Shown: one piece after another, positions 39,491 through 47,777 of the stretch
Position numbering within the stretch: position 1 is the first letter of the stretch
Layout: each line of letters begins with the position of its first letter
From: Chloroflexota bacterium
Lineage (GTDB): Bacteria > Chloroflexota > Anaerolineae > DTLA01
Length of the DNA: 64,000 bases
Assembly (NCBI GenBank): GCA_014874485.1
Contig: JADBJK010000027.1
Span: 32,453 to 96,452 of the forward strand
Direction: 5' to 3'
Notes under the pieces: generated by a model
What the model was told of the DNA's origin: nothing
Seen by the model: the letters and a program-made list of their open reading frames with translations, nothing else
Database searches by the model: none
Position numbers and translations under genes: made by a program

Positions 39491-40762
39491 CTACTGGCCC
39501 CAGGCGTCCAGCGCGCGCTGCAGTTCGGGATGTTCCCGCGCCTCCTCGGCCAGGGGCACGCCTGCCACGGCGGCGTCTATGGCCTGTCGCATGGCGCGCG
39601 CACCGGCAGCCGCCCCGTCGGGATGGCCCTGGATCGCCCCGCCGACGGCCAGCATGATGTCCGCCCCCAAGTCCTGGACGATGCGCACGGCGTTGGCCGG
39701 CGTGATGCCGCCGCCGATGGTGGGCAGGGTGGGCTTGAGATGGAACAGCGGCATGCGCTGCATCTGGGCGATGCGTAGGTAGCGTTCGCGCAGGAAGGGA
39801 TAGCGCGTGTAGATGGAGTTGAACATCCCCGCGTCCGCCCCCGCCAGCCGCACCAACTTGCCCAGCAGGAGCGGCGACGCGATGCCGGAACGCGGGTTCT
39901 CGGTCAGCGCCGCCGCGCCCGCCGAATGGGCCAGGATCGGAATGGTCAGGGCCGTGTCCTCGGCCAGCATGTGCAGCGCACCAAGCCCGACGGCGGCGGC
40001 GTTGACCATGACCATGGATGCCCCCAACTCTTGGGCACGGCGGGCGTTCTCGGCGAGGCGGTCTACGCGGTCGGTGATGTTGGCGCAGTAGGCCGCGCGG
40101 TGGCCGGTCTCCTCAAAGACGCGCTCGGCCGCCTGGCGGTAGGCTTCCACGCGGCGCAGCAGCGCGTTGAACGACGGATTGCCCAGTAGTTCGTCGTCCT
40201 TGATGATGTCCACGCCGCCCCGTGCGACCTCGGCGAACAGCGCCGCGCCGGTTTCGGGGCCAAAGCCGGTGCACGGCTTGATCATGTTCAGCAGGATGGG
40301 GCGGCCGAAGATGCCCAGATGCTGGCGGATGCCTTCAATCCCGAACTTGGGGCCCTGGAAGCCGCCGGCGAACGTGGGCGAGAGTTGCAGGTCAACGAGT
40401 TTGGCCTGCGAGGAGGTGGATGCCTCGTTGCCCAGGAGCGTGGTCAGGAGCATGGGGAACTGGGCGCCGAAGTTGATTTCGGGGAAGGCGATTTGCATGA
40501 GCACGGGCCGCTTGCCTTCGGGTAAGTCCGACGACAGTTCCGCCGGCGGCAGGTCGTACACGGCGACGACGCGGGCCATGTGCCGCTCCATCAACTCCGG
40601 CGTCAGGCCGGGGACGGGCGTCCACGTGCCCACGCTCTGGCCTGCGGCCAGCGAGCGGGCCGCCGCCAGTACGTCGGCGTGGCCGTCCGTCTCGGTGTAG
40701 TACGTGGCGATAATGAACCCCTTGTTGAGGAGTTCCTCCGGATACGCAAATGCTTCTTGCAT
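39491..40762 (-). CDS. RuBisCO-like protein (form IV)
   Basis: 423 residues from the ATG at 40762. The large-subunit fold is clear: MIKPCTGFGPETG (Lys162, equal to RuBisCO K175), RGGVDIIKDDELL (Lys188, Asp190, Glu191, equal to K201, D203, E204), LAHSAG (His279, H294) and the C-terminal phosphate loop TIGGGITP and LAVGGAIQGHPDG. Position 177 is Cys instead of Lys, the Arg next to H294 is Ser, and the loop-6 Lys is not apparent. It should therefore keep metal binding and enolisation but not carboxylate ribulose bisphosphate. Known RLPs act in methionine salvage or in sugar-acid catabolism. It is last in the UroD/UPF0261 cluster, so a role in that pathway is likely. Confidence 0.9.
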   Translation of the reverse strand: MQEAFAYPEELLNKGFIIATYYTETDGHADVLAAARSLAAGQSVGTWTPVPGLTPELMERHMARVVAVYDLPPAELSSDLPEGKRPVLMQIAFPEINFGAQFPMLLTTLLGNEASTSSQAKLVDLQLSPTFAGGFQGPKFGIEGIRQHLGIFGRPILLNMIKPCTGFGPETGAALFAEVARGGVDIIKDDELLGNPSFNALLRRVEAYRQAAERVFEETGHRAAYCANITDRVDRLAENARRAQELGASMVMVNAAAVGLGALHMLAEDTALTIPILAHSAGAAALTENPRSGIASPLLLGKLVRLAGADAGMFNSIYTRYPFLRERYLRIAQMQRMPLFHLKPTLPTIGGGITPANAVRIVQDLGADIMLAVGGAIQGHPDGAAAGARAMRQAIDAAVAGVPLAEEAREHPELQRALDAWGQ

Positions 40763-40802
40763 AGTCCCCCTTCGTCCGGTCAGTTGCGCGTGCCGTCCCA
40801 CG

Positions 40803-40850
40803 CCGGGGATTGGTTCGGGTGCTGCGCGCCCTCGCAAGGGCAGTTGCCAC
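40803..40850. repeat. Decayed family A repeat
   Basis: GCCGGGGATTGGTTCGGGTG and CCCTCGCAAGGGCAG are eroded halves of the family A hairpin, in the 112-base gap between the RLP and UroD genes. Confidence 0.4.
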
Positions 40851-40874
40851 CAAATCCGGACACCGAGCACGGCT

Positions 40875-42017
40875 TCATAGCGCAGTGCTTCTGCCGAACT
40901 CGTAGGCGGCATCTGCCATGGCGAGGATGTTCTCGGGCGGCACGTCGTCCTGGATGTTGTGCACGGATGCCACGACATAGCCCCCGCCCGCGCCCAGGTC
41001 CTGGATGCGGCGCATCACCTCGTCGCGCACGTCCTGGGGCGAGCCGGCGGGCAGGACGCGGCTGGTGTCAATCGCGCCCCAGAAGGCGATGTGGTCGCCA
41101 AACTCGGCCTTCAGGCGGGCCGTGTCCATGCCCGCGGCGGACACCTGCACCGGGTTCAGCGCGTCCACGCCGATGTCAATGAAGTCGGGAATCAGGGTGC
41201 TGACCGCGCCGCAGCAGTGGTACAGCACCTTGGCCCTGGACTTGCGCTTCAGCAGGTCTATCATCTGCTTGTGGCGTGGCTTGATCATGCGCCGGTAGCG
41301 CTTCGGGTCCACCATGGGCCTGTCCTGGAACGCCACGTCGTCGCCGAACTGGATGACGTCCACATACGGGCCGACCTCGTCCAGCACCGCAGACGCCAGT
41401 TGCAGCCAGAACTCCAGCGTTTTGTCCATCAGGGCCTCAACGAACGTGGGATTGCGGATGAGGTCCATGAGGTACTCCTGGTAGCCGCGCAGGTACTGGC
41501 TCTGGTGCACGAACCCCACGGGCAGGCTCAAGACCACGGCATAGTCCGTCTGCTCGTGGAGTCGGCTGGCTTGCTCGCGCAGGCCGCGCGTGCGGCCTGG
41601 GTTCAGCGGGTCGGGCCAGGGGAATCGGGCCAGGTCGTCCAGGTCGGCCTCGCGGAGCGGGTTGCCCACGGGCGCGTAGTGCCCTTCGCCCGCCTTGGCC
41701 CAGACGACGCCCCACTCATCCCGAAACGAGCCGTCGGCGAAGTAAATGTCCTGCCAGCCGTCGGGGTTGCCCGGCAGGAGAGGCCGCGTGTCCGCGTGGA
41801 GCCGCTCGGCGATGCGCTCGTCCAGGAGCACCGTGCGCGACTTGCGCTTCATGTAGCGGGTCTCGCCCGTGATGCCCAGCAGGGCCTTGAGGCGCTCGTA
41901 GGCCCCGCCGATGATGGTGGTTACCGACGAGCCGCCGATGTCAATGGGCACGCGGTCGGGCGAGCGGCGCTCCACCGCCGCGATGATGCGCTCGCGCGGA
42001 GTCATCGTGTGGGTCAT
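40875..42017 (-). CDS. UroD/MtaA-superfamily protein, putative methyltransferase (copy B)
   Basis: 380 residues, start at 42017 with GGAGAC upstream; an internal ATG at 42005 also fits. It has the TIM-barrel pattern of uroporphyrinogen decarboxylase-like proteins, but a zinc-type motif YHCCGAVSTLIPDFIDIG and NPVQVSAAGMD replaces the heme-pathway site, as in MtaA/MtgA-type corrinoid methyltransferases. The N-terminal MTPRERIIAAVERRSPDRVP is the usual start of that group. It is not the heme enzyme. Its partner could be a UPF0261 protein encoded just upstream. The substrate is unknown. Confidence 0.82.
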   Translation of the reverse strand: MTHTMTPRERIIAAVERRSPDRVPIDIGGSSVTTIIGGAYERLKALLGITGETRYMKRKSRTVLLDERIAERLHADTRPLLPGNPDGWQDIYFADGSFRDEWGVVWAKAGEGHYAPVGNPLREADLDDLARFPWPDPLNPGRTRGLREQASRLHEQTDYAVVLSLPVGFVHQSQYLRGYQEYLMDLIRNPTFVEALMDKTLEFWLQLASAVLDEVGPYVDVIQFGDDVAFQDRPMVDPKRYRRMIKPRHKQMIDLLKRKSRAKVLYHCCGAVSTLIPDFIDIGVDALNPVQVSAAGMDTARLKAEFGDHIAFWGAIDTSRVLPAGSPQDVRDEVMRRIQDLGAGGGYVVASVHNIQDDVPPENILAMADAAYEFGRSTAL

Positions 42018-42073
42018 GCTGTCTTGTCTCCAGTATCTGTCTCTATCACTTGACCGCAGAGAGAATTGCCCGT

Positions 42074-42144
42074 TGTCATTGCGAGCGAAGCGAAGCAATC
42101 CAGTCGGCCCACGTGCGACGCACCTCCGAGGTGCGTCGCACGTG
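42074..42144. repeat. Family A repeat with 35-bp palindrome, inside the RLP cluster
   Basis: GTCATTGCGAGCGAAGCGAA leads into a perfect 35-bp palindrome at 42110-42144 identical to those at 9091 and 12367. It separates the UPF0261-B and UroD-B genes. Confidence 0.85.
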
Positions 42145-42153
42145 CATCTGCCC

Positions 42154-43392
42154 CTAGCCCGCACCCGGCGCGGCCTTGTGGGCTTCGCGGCGCAGTCTCA
42201 TGAACGTCTCCACGACGACATCGGCGAACTCGGGGTCGTTGATGTGGGCGTCCACCTCAACCTGGCGTACGTCGGGGTTCAGTTCGCGCCGCATGGCGTG
42301 CACGTAGGCCATGTTCGCCTCTTCGTCGTACAACGGGTGCCCCCGCTTGTTCAACATGCTGTAGCCGCGCAGGGGGATGACCGAGGCCCGCGGGCCTTTG
42401 CCTTCGTTCAGGCGGGTGGCGATGAAATGGGCGACCTGCGCCATCTCCTCCGGCGTGGTGCGGACATGGGTGTGCGTGGGCGAATGCTGGACGCAGGCGC
42501 GGCCGCGCACGTCGGGCGGGAGTTCGTCGCCCACCCCGTGCAGGCGGATGTCGGTGCAGCCGGGGACGACCACCTGCGGGATGCCCGCGAGGCCGGCGGC
42601 TTTCATGCGGTCGGGCGCGGCAGGCATGAGGCCGCCGAACAGCAGGTCGGTGATCTCGTGGGGCGAGAAGTCTATGAGGCCGCGAATCTCGCCCTGGGCG
42701 ATGAGTTCCTCCATCGCCTGCCCGCCAATGCCGTTGCAGTGGAAGGCCACGACCTCAAAGCCGAGGTTCTCAAGCCGCTCCTTGACCGCCATGACGCCCG
42801 GCGTGGTGATGCCCGCCTGCGTGATGGCGACGAGTTCCCGCTCGGGTGTCTCGGCAGCCTGGGGTTCGGCGGCCATGGCGACGACGGCCCGCGCGGCTTG
42901 GGCCAGGAGGCGGCGCGTGATGCGGTTCAGCCCCGAGATGTCGGCCACCGAGTGGAGCATGGCGATGTCCTTGGTGCCCACATACGGCCCGAAGGTCGTC
43001 TTCCCGCACGCCACGGTGGACACCATGAATTTCGGGACGCCGACGGGCAGCGCACGCATGGCCGCCGTGGCGATGGCACTGCCCTGCGCCCCGCCCACGG
43101 CGATGACGCCCTGGAACGCGCCTTCCCGGTGCAGGCGGGACACAAGGGTCACCAGCCCTTTGGTCATGGTGGACTGGATGAGCGCCTTGTCGCGCGTGGC
43201 GAGCAGGTCGGGCAACTCCCAGCCCGCGGCGCGCGCGATTTCATCGCGGGACACGTCGGCGGGGATGGCGGGTTGGCCGAGCGTGCCCGGGTCAAAGATG
43301 AGCGTGTCGTGCCCCAGGGCGGCGATGGTGTCGCGGATGAACCGCACCTCGTTGCCTTTGGTGTCCAGCGTACCGATGATGGCGATTCTCAT
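42154..43392 (-). CDS. Tm-1-like ATP-binding protein (UPF0261), copy B
   Basis: 412 residues from the ATG at 43392. The N-terminal domain (MRIAIIGTLDTKGNEV, then GVIAVGGAQGSAIATAAMRALP) is the ATP-binding fold shared with the plant Tm-1 virus-resistance protein. The C-terminal half (GITTPGVMAVKERLENLGFEV to FIATRLNEG) is TIM-barrel-like. UPF0261 proteins have no firmly established reaction. It lies 20 bases downstream of a UroD gene and forms a pair with it. The other copy is at 44508-45770. Confidence 0.82.
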   Translation of the reverse strand: MRIAIIGTLDTKGNEVRFIRDTIAALGHDTLIFDPGTLGQPAIPADVSRDEIARAAGWELPDLLATRDKALIQSTMTKGLVTLVSRLHREGAFQGVIAVGGAQGSAIATAAMRALPVGVPKFMVSTVACGKTTFGPYVGTKDIAMLHSVADISGLNRITRRLLAQAARAVVAMAAEPQAAETPERELVAITQAGITTPGVMAVKERLENLGFEVVAFHCNGIGGQAMEELIAQGEIRGLIDFSPHEITDLLFGGLMPAAPDRMKAAGLAGIPQVVVPGCTDIRLHGVGDELPPDVRGRACVQHSPTHTHVRTTPEEMAQVAHFIATRLNEGKGPRASVIPLRGYSMLNKRGHPLYDEEANMAYVHAMRRELNPDVRQVEVDAHINDPEFADVVVETFMRLRREAHKAAPGAG

Positions 43393-43411
43393 GATTGCCC
43401 TCCGCTACGGG

Positions 43412-44503
43412 TCAACTGGCTGCATATCGCCCGTATTTCAAACTGCACTCCAAAAGCGCCAGGTAGTTTTCAAACGGGACGAAGTCGGGGATGGAGTTGC
43501 TGGAGCCGATGAGCCAGCCCCCGCCTGGAGCGAGGGCAGTCGCCTTTTCTCGCACCTCGACCTCCACGTCGGCGGGGGTTCCGGCGCAAAGCGTGGCCTT
43601 CAGGTCAATGTTGCCTGCCACGGAAATCCGATGCCCCCATTCCCGCTTGACCGCGACGATGTCGTTCATCGGTGGCTCAAACGGGTGGATGCAGTCAAAG
43701 CCGCATTCTACCAGGTCGGCCAGGACGCGGGTCAGGTCGCCGTCGCTGTGGAAGCCGACGGGCAGGTTGGCCTGGTGGCACCTCTGGACTATGGCCTGAT
43801 ACCACGGGTAAACGAGCCGCCGGTACACCTTGGGCGACACCAGCGGGCCTGCGTTGTAGCACAGGTCGTCGGGCATCCAGATGGCGCCCACGCACTCGTA
43901 TTGCAGCAGAATCTCCAGGACGGCCATCTGCAAGCGGCCCAGCCGGTCTATGACACCCTTCACGAATTCGGGGTCGTCGGCCAACTGGAGGCTGAAGTTC
44001 TCCAGCCCCATGATCTGCCACGCGCCCATGAAGATGTATCCCAGTTGCGGGATGACCTTCATCGTAGGCGGGAGGCACTCGCTGATGGCGGACATCTGGG
44101 CTTCCAGCGTCGGGTGCGCGTCGTAGCCGCTGAGCATTTCCGGTTCGGGCCAGGGGAACTGCTCAAACTCGCTGCGCGTGGCGATGATGCCCACCGTCTC
44201 GTCGGCCCAGCCTCGGCTATGCTGGGCCAGCCTGTCGGGCCTTCGCTCTCTGATCCATTCGGCGACCACGGGATGGACGCCGCGCACCACCGAGCGGACG
44301 CCCGCCCGAACGGGCACGAAGTCGTATCCGGCGGCCTGCCAGAACGCCACCTCATCGGCCCACGTGCGAACGGGTCGCCCGAGAAACTGCGCCTTCAGGC
44401 TGTTGTGGACGGACAGTTCAAACAGCGGCACGCGGTCGTTGCCGCGTTCGCGGAGCATGGCCCGCCGCACGCGGCCGAAGTCGGTGTCCGTCGCGAGCCT
44501 CAT
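43412..44503 (-). CDS. UroD-superfamily protein, putative methyltransferase (copy A)
   Basis: 363 residues from the ATG at 44503. It is UroD-like throughout but only loosely similar to copy B. The metal-motif position reads GFHSDGDLTRVLADLVECGF, with His-Ser-Asp instead of His-Cys-Cys, so its chemistry may differ. Other family landmarks are WMPDDLCYNAGPLVSPKVYRRL and NIDLKATLCAGTPADV. The start is four bases after the UPF0261-A stop, so the two are coupled. Substrate unknown; demethylation or C-C cleavage of an aliphatic acid is possible. Confidence 0.78.
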   Translation of the reverse strand: MRLATDTDFGRVRRAMLRERGNDRVPLFELSVHNSLKAQFLGRPVRTWADEVAFWQAAGYDFVPVRAGVRSVVRGVHPVVAEWIRERRPDRLAQHSRGWADETVGIIATRSEFEQFPWPEPEMLSGYDAHPTLEAQMSAISECLPPTMKVIPQLGYIFMGAWQIMGLENFSLQLADDPEFVKGVIDRLGRLQMAVLEILLQYECVGAIWMPDDLCYNAGPLVSPKVYRRLVYPWYQAIVQRCHQANLPVGFHSDGDLTRVLADLVECGFDCIHPFEPPMNDIVAVKREWGHRISVAGNIDLKATLCAGTPADVEVEVREKATALAPGGGWLIGSSNSIPDFVPFENYLALLECSLKYGRYAAS

Positions 44504-44507
44504 CTCG

Positions 44508-45770
44508 CTACCCTTGGCCTGCGTAGCGGGCCGCGATCTCGGCAGGCTTTTCGCCGGCAATCAGGCGCGCCATGCAGTCGGCCACGGCGTCGGCGAACGC
44601 CGGGTCGTTGATGTGCGCCTTGATGAGCACAAGCGGCACCTCGGGACGCAGGCCCGCCTGGAATGCGCGGATCACCGCCTCGTTGCCCTCGGGGTTGTAC
44701 AGTTCGCGCCCGGGCTGGTTCATGTCCGAGAAGCCCACGGTCGGGATGAGGACTACGGTGGGGCCGAGCGCGCGGTTCAGCGCAGCGATCATCACGCGGG
44801 CCGCCGCGACCATCTCCTCGGGCGTGGGCTGGAACACGGTCATCTGGGCGTTGTGTACCATCTTGGGGCGGTCGCGGTAGGGGAGCGGGGCTTTGTCAAC
44901 GCTCTCCCACAGCAGGTAGTCGCCGCCGCCCACGGAGACGACGGCGGGAATCGCGTAGCGGGTCAACGACTCCATGCGGTTTTGCGCCCCGGCCAGCCCA
45001 TCGTAGATGCCGTCAATGATCTCGTGCACGCTGAGGTCTATGACCCCTGCGAACTTGCCCGCTTCTATCAGGTCTTCCATGGCAGGGCCGCCGGAGCCGT
45101 TGGCGTGGAACGGCACGATCTGGTAGCCCTGGGCTTCCAGGATGCCCTTGACGCGCATGACACACGGCGTCGTGATGCCCAGTTGTGTAACGGCGATGGC
45201 GGGCTTCTCCTGCTGGGGCGGGGCAGGGTGGCGCAGGGCCATGCCCGCGATAGCGTTGGCCGCGTTGCGAAGGATGGGGCGGCTGATGGCGTTCACGTCC
45301 AGGATGTCGGTTACCGAGTGCATCATGCAGATGTCCTTGGTCCCGACATAGGGGCCGAAGCGGAACAGGCCGCTGGCGATGGTGGACAGCATGAGTTTCG
45401 GCACGCCGACGGGCAGCACCCGCATGGCGGCGGTGCCGATGGATGTGCCCTGGCCGCCGCCGATGGCCACGATGCCGTCCAGCCGACCCTCGTCCCAGAG
45501 TTTCTTCACGATGGCGCACAGGCCCTCGGTCTGCTTGGCGATGCAGATGCCTTTCTTGCCCTGGGCGATGAGCGCCTGCAGGGTGGTGCCTGCGGCCTGG
45601 GCCACCTCCTCGCGGGTGATGTCGGCTTTGACGGTTGGGGTGCCGAGCACGCCCGGGTCAATGAGGATGGTGTCCAGGCCCCACGACGCGATCTCGTCGC
45701 GGAGGTAGGCCGCCGCCTCGCCCTTGGTGTCCAGGGTGGCGACGATGACAACGGTGCGTTTTGCGCTCAC
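44508..45770 (-). CDS. Tm-1-like ATP-binding protein (UPF0261), copy A
   Basis: 420 residues from a GTG start with GAGGTGA upstream. The N-terminal half has VVIVATLDTKGEAAAYL and IVAIGGGQGTSIGTAAMRVLP, the C-terminal half AVTQLGITTPCVMRVKGIL and VVSVGGGDYLLWE. It is clearly homologous to copy B over its full length. Tight coupling to the UroD-A gene suggests they act on the same substrate. In plants the Tm-1 N-domain binds ATP; the bacterial role is unproven, with ring or C-C hydrolysis of a sugar-acid derivative an inference. Confidence 0.82.
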   Translation of the reverse strand: MSAKRTVVIVATLDTKGEAAAYLRDEIASWGLDTILIDPGVLGTPTVKADITREEVAQAAGTTLQALIAQGKKGICIAKQTEGLCAIVKKLWDEGRLDGIVAIGGGQGTSIGTAAMRVLPVGVPKLMLSTIASGLFRFGPYVGTKDICMMHSVTDILDVNAISRPILRNAANAIAGMALRHPAPPQQEKPAIAVTQLGITTPCVMRVKGILEAQGYQIVPFHANGSGGPAMEDLIEAGKFAGVIDLSVHEIIDGIYDGLAGAQNRMESLTRYAIPAVVSVGGGDYLLWESVDKAPLPYRDRPKMVHNAQMTVFQPTPEEMVAAARVMIAALNRALGPTVVLIPTVGFSDMNQPGRELYNPEGNEAVIRAFQAGLRPEVPLVLIKAHINDPAFADAVADCMARLIAGEKPAEIAARYAGQG

Positions 45771-45853
45771 GGTTCACCTCGCTTGTGTCGCAAGACAGAT
45801 GCGGTTGCCGACCCCGACCGAGCGCCTTGTGTTGACATAACGGGATGGGCCGG

Positions 45854-46684
45854 CTAGATTCCCGCGAAGTAGAACGGCGCGCCCGGAATCGGCTCCCGTC
45901 GCTTGCGGAGCGGCATGCCCGGATACGGGTACACCGGGTGCTCCATCACCTTGGCGTCGTGGCAGGGCAGGATGAAGTCGGCGCGCCGGTCAATCTCCTC
46001 CATGCTGCGCCAGCCGTCAATCATGCTGACGAACCGCTGCTGTACCCAGTAGCGCCAGTGCTCGTCCATGTTCGGCTCAAAGTTGCGGTAGGTGAAGATG
46101 GCGTCCCCGACCAGGACGATGGTGCCCGCCTCGGTCTCCACCTCAACCGATTGGTGGCCGGGCGTGTGCCCTGGCGTGGGGAAGACCTTGACGCCGGGCA
46201 CGATGGTGGCCTCGCCCTCCACCACCTCAAAGTTGCAGCCCACGAAAGGCGCTTCAATCCCCAGGACCGGCGACTCGTAGGAGCGGTAGTAGAGCGGCAG
46301 GGGGTTGTAGGCCCACTGCAATTCTGCCGCCGAGACGATGTAGCGGGCATTGCGGAACCGCTTCATGCAGGACACGTGATCCCAGTGGAGATGGGTGAAG
46401 ATGCAGATGTCAATTTCATCGGGGTTCACGCCCATCTTCAGCAGCGCGTCGGGGCTGTCCAGGCAGTCGGCCTTGCGGGCTTTGTGGTGATAGCGGGTCG
46501 CGCGCTCGGCATCGGGGATGCCGGTGTCCACCATGATCTTGTGCTCGCCAGTGTCCACGTAGAAGCAGATCATGGGGATTTCGGTCTTCTGCCCGCCAGG
46601 GCCTTTGAAGAAGATGTATGTGCCCAGGTCGGCCTCGGCCCAGCCGGTGTTGATAGGATAGATTCGCGTGTTTGCGACAGACAT
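45854..46684 (-). CDS. Metallo-beta-lactamase-fold hydrolase (N-acyl-homoserine-lactonase-like)
   Basis: 276 residues from the ATG at 46684, preceded by GGGAGGGAG. The dinuclear metal site is intact: THLHWDHVSC (HxHxDH), PGHTPGHQSV, VGDAIFTY and LPCHDAKV. The length and DTGIPDAERATR region resemble AHL lactonases and related lactone hydrolases. In this cluster it probably opens a lactone or cleaves an ester in the same pathway. It lies 83 bases before the UPF0261-A gene. True quorum-quenching activity would need testing, and no LuxI/LuxR pair is present. Confidence 0.88.
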   Translation of the reverse strand: MSVANTRIYPINTGWAEADLGTYIFFKGPGGQKTEIPMICFYVDTGEHKIMVDTGIPDAERATRYHHKARKADCLDSPDALLKMGVNPDEIDICIFTHLHWDHVSCMKRFRNARYIVSAAELQWAYNPLPLYYRSYESPVLGIEAPFVGCNFEVVEGEATIVPGVKVFPTPGHTPGHQSVEVETEAGTIVLVGDAIFTYRNFEPNMDEHWRYWVQQRFVSMIDGWRSMEEIDRRADFILPCHDAKVMEHPVYPYPGMPLRKRREPIPGAPFYFAGI

Positions 46685-46814
46685 CGGTCTCCCTCCCTGC
46701 GTTGATATTCAAGATTACACCCGTCTATCCGGTCTGCAGATAACGGTTGGCTTACAGTTGTGTTGCGAGAACCTTGCCTGCGCTATTACCTTGCCACAGG
46801 GATTCTTGATGGTT

Positions 46815-47009
46815 TGTCATTGCGAGGGCGTGCTGCGCCCGTAGGGACAATTCATGAATTGTCCCTACTAAGGCGCGGGGCGCCAAAGAATCCCGCCAGA
46901 CGAGATTGCTTCGCTTCGCTCGCAATGACAGATGGTGTCATTGCGAGGGTGCGAAGCACCCGAAGCAATCCCTGGAATGTGAGATTGCTTCGCTTCGCTC
47001 GCAATGACA
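46815..47009. repeat. Family A repeat cluster with a 28-bp palindrome
   Basis: Two GTCATTGCGAGG...GCTCGCAATGACA units flank a perfect 28-bp palindrome at 46841-46868 (half-site GTAGGGACAATTCA). It sits between the GntR regulator gene and the hydrolase gene, in the 348-base gap. No gene is supported there. Confidence 0.85.
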
Positions 47010-47032
47010 ACGGGCAATTTGTCTATGGCCAA

Positions 47033-47767
47033 CTACTCCCGTTTCTGCATGTCGTTCAGTAAACTGGCCGCCTGGGGCCAGAGCGACGCAACGTAGTGGT
47101 ACCGGTCGGGGCGGATGTGGATGTCGGCCCACACCAGCGGCTGGCGCGTCCAGCTCAGGCTCAGGCGCTGGACGACGAGGACGGGCGCCCCAGATGCCAA
47201 TCCCAGGATGCGCTGGTCTTGCTGGGTTGCTGGGTGCAGGGCCACTTCCTCTTGAATGTGCACGACGACCGCATGGTATTTGTCCTCCAGCAGTCTCTGG
47301 AACGAGTGCTGGGTCAGGTCGTCGTGTTCCAGGCCGGGGCAGACCTCGTAGGGAATGAAGTTCACCTGATTGGCGACGACCTCGTCGTTCACGAGGCGGG
47401 TGCGCTCCAGGCGGTAGACCGGCGCCCCATAGTCCACGCCGAGGTGCCAGGCCACCGTCGGCGTGGCGGGTTCAATGACGGCCTGGCGCACGTGGGACGT
47501 GGGCTTCAGCCCCACCTGGCTTGTGTGTTGGAAGAGGCTCTGTACGCTGGGTTTCACGGGGTCCAGCACCTCAAACTCCCAGTCCAGAATCAGCACAAGC
47601 CCCTTGCGATAGGCAGCGCGCAGGACTTTGCGCATCTCGTCGGGTTCAGCGCCCTCGCGCAGGGCGATGTGCTGCAACGGCGCTCGGTATCCGGGCGGGA
47701 GCGAGCCGCTTATGATGTCGCTCTCAAAGCGTCGCTGAAGGTCAACGGGAAAATCTGGGGTGAGCAC
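47033..47767 (-). CDS. GntR-family transcriptional regulator with UTRA domain
   Basis: 244 residues from the GTG at 47767, with GGAGGG six bases upstream. An N-terminal winged helix (PVDLQRRFESDIISGSLPPG, then HIALREGAEPDEMRKVL) is followed by a UTRA/chorismate-lyase-like ligand domain (LERTRLVNDEVVANQVNFIP to WADIHIRPDRY). UTRA regulators usually repress catabolic genes until a sugar, amino acid or phosphonate ligand binds. It precedes the hydrolase-UPF0261-UroD-RLP cluster and is the likely local regulator. It is 10 bases after malQ. Confidence 0.85.
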   Translation of the reverse strand: MLTPDFPVDLQRRFESDIISGSLPPGYRAPLQHIALREGAEPDEMRKVLRAAYRKGLVLILDWEFEVLDPVKPSVQSLFQHTSQVGLKPTSHVRQAVIEPATPTVAWHLGVDYGAPVYRLERTRLVNDEVVANQVNFIPYEVCPGLEHDDLTQHSFQRLLEDKYHAVVVHIQEEVALHPATQQDQRILGLASGAPVLVVQRLSLSWTRQPLVWADIHIRPDRYHYVASLWPQAASLLNDMQKRE

Positions 47768-47777
47768 GGTTTCCCTC

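Noticed and set aside
39491..40762. RuBisCO-like gene considered as a carbon-fixing RuBisCO
   Set aside because: Essential Lys/Arg positions are missing and there is no phosphoribulokinase gene in the window.
40875..44503. UroD-type genes considered as heme-pathway uroporphyrinogen decarboxylase
   Set aside because: The zinc-type HCCG or HSDG site and the sugar-acid-like neighbourhood do not match the heme enzyme, and no other heme genes are near.
45854..46684. MBL-fold hydrolase considered as a quorum-quenching lactonase
   Set aside because: Family resemblance only; no quorum genes nearby and the context is catabolic.
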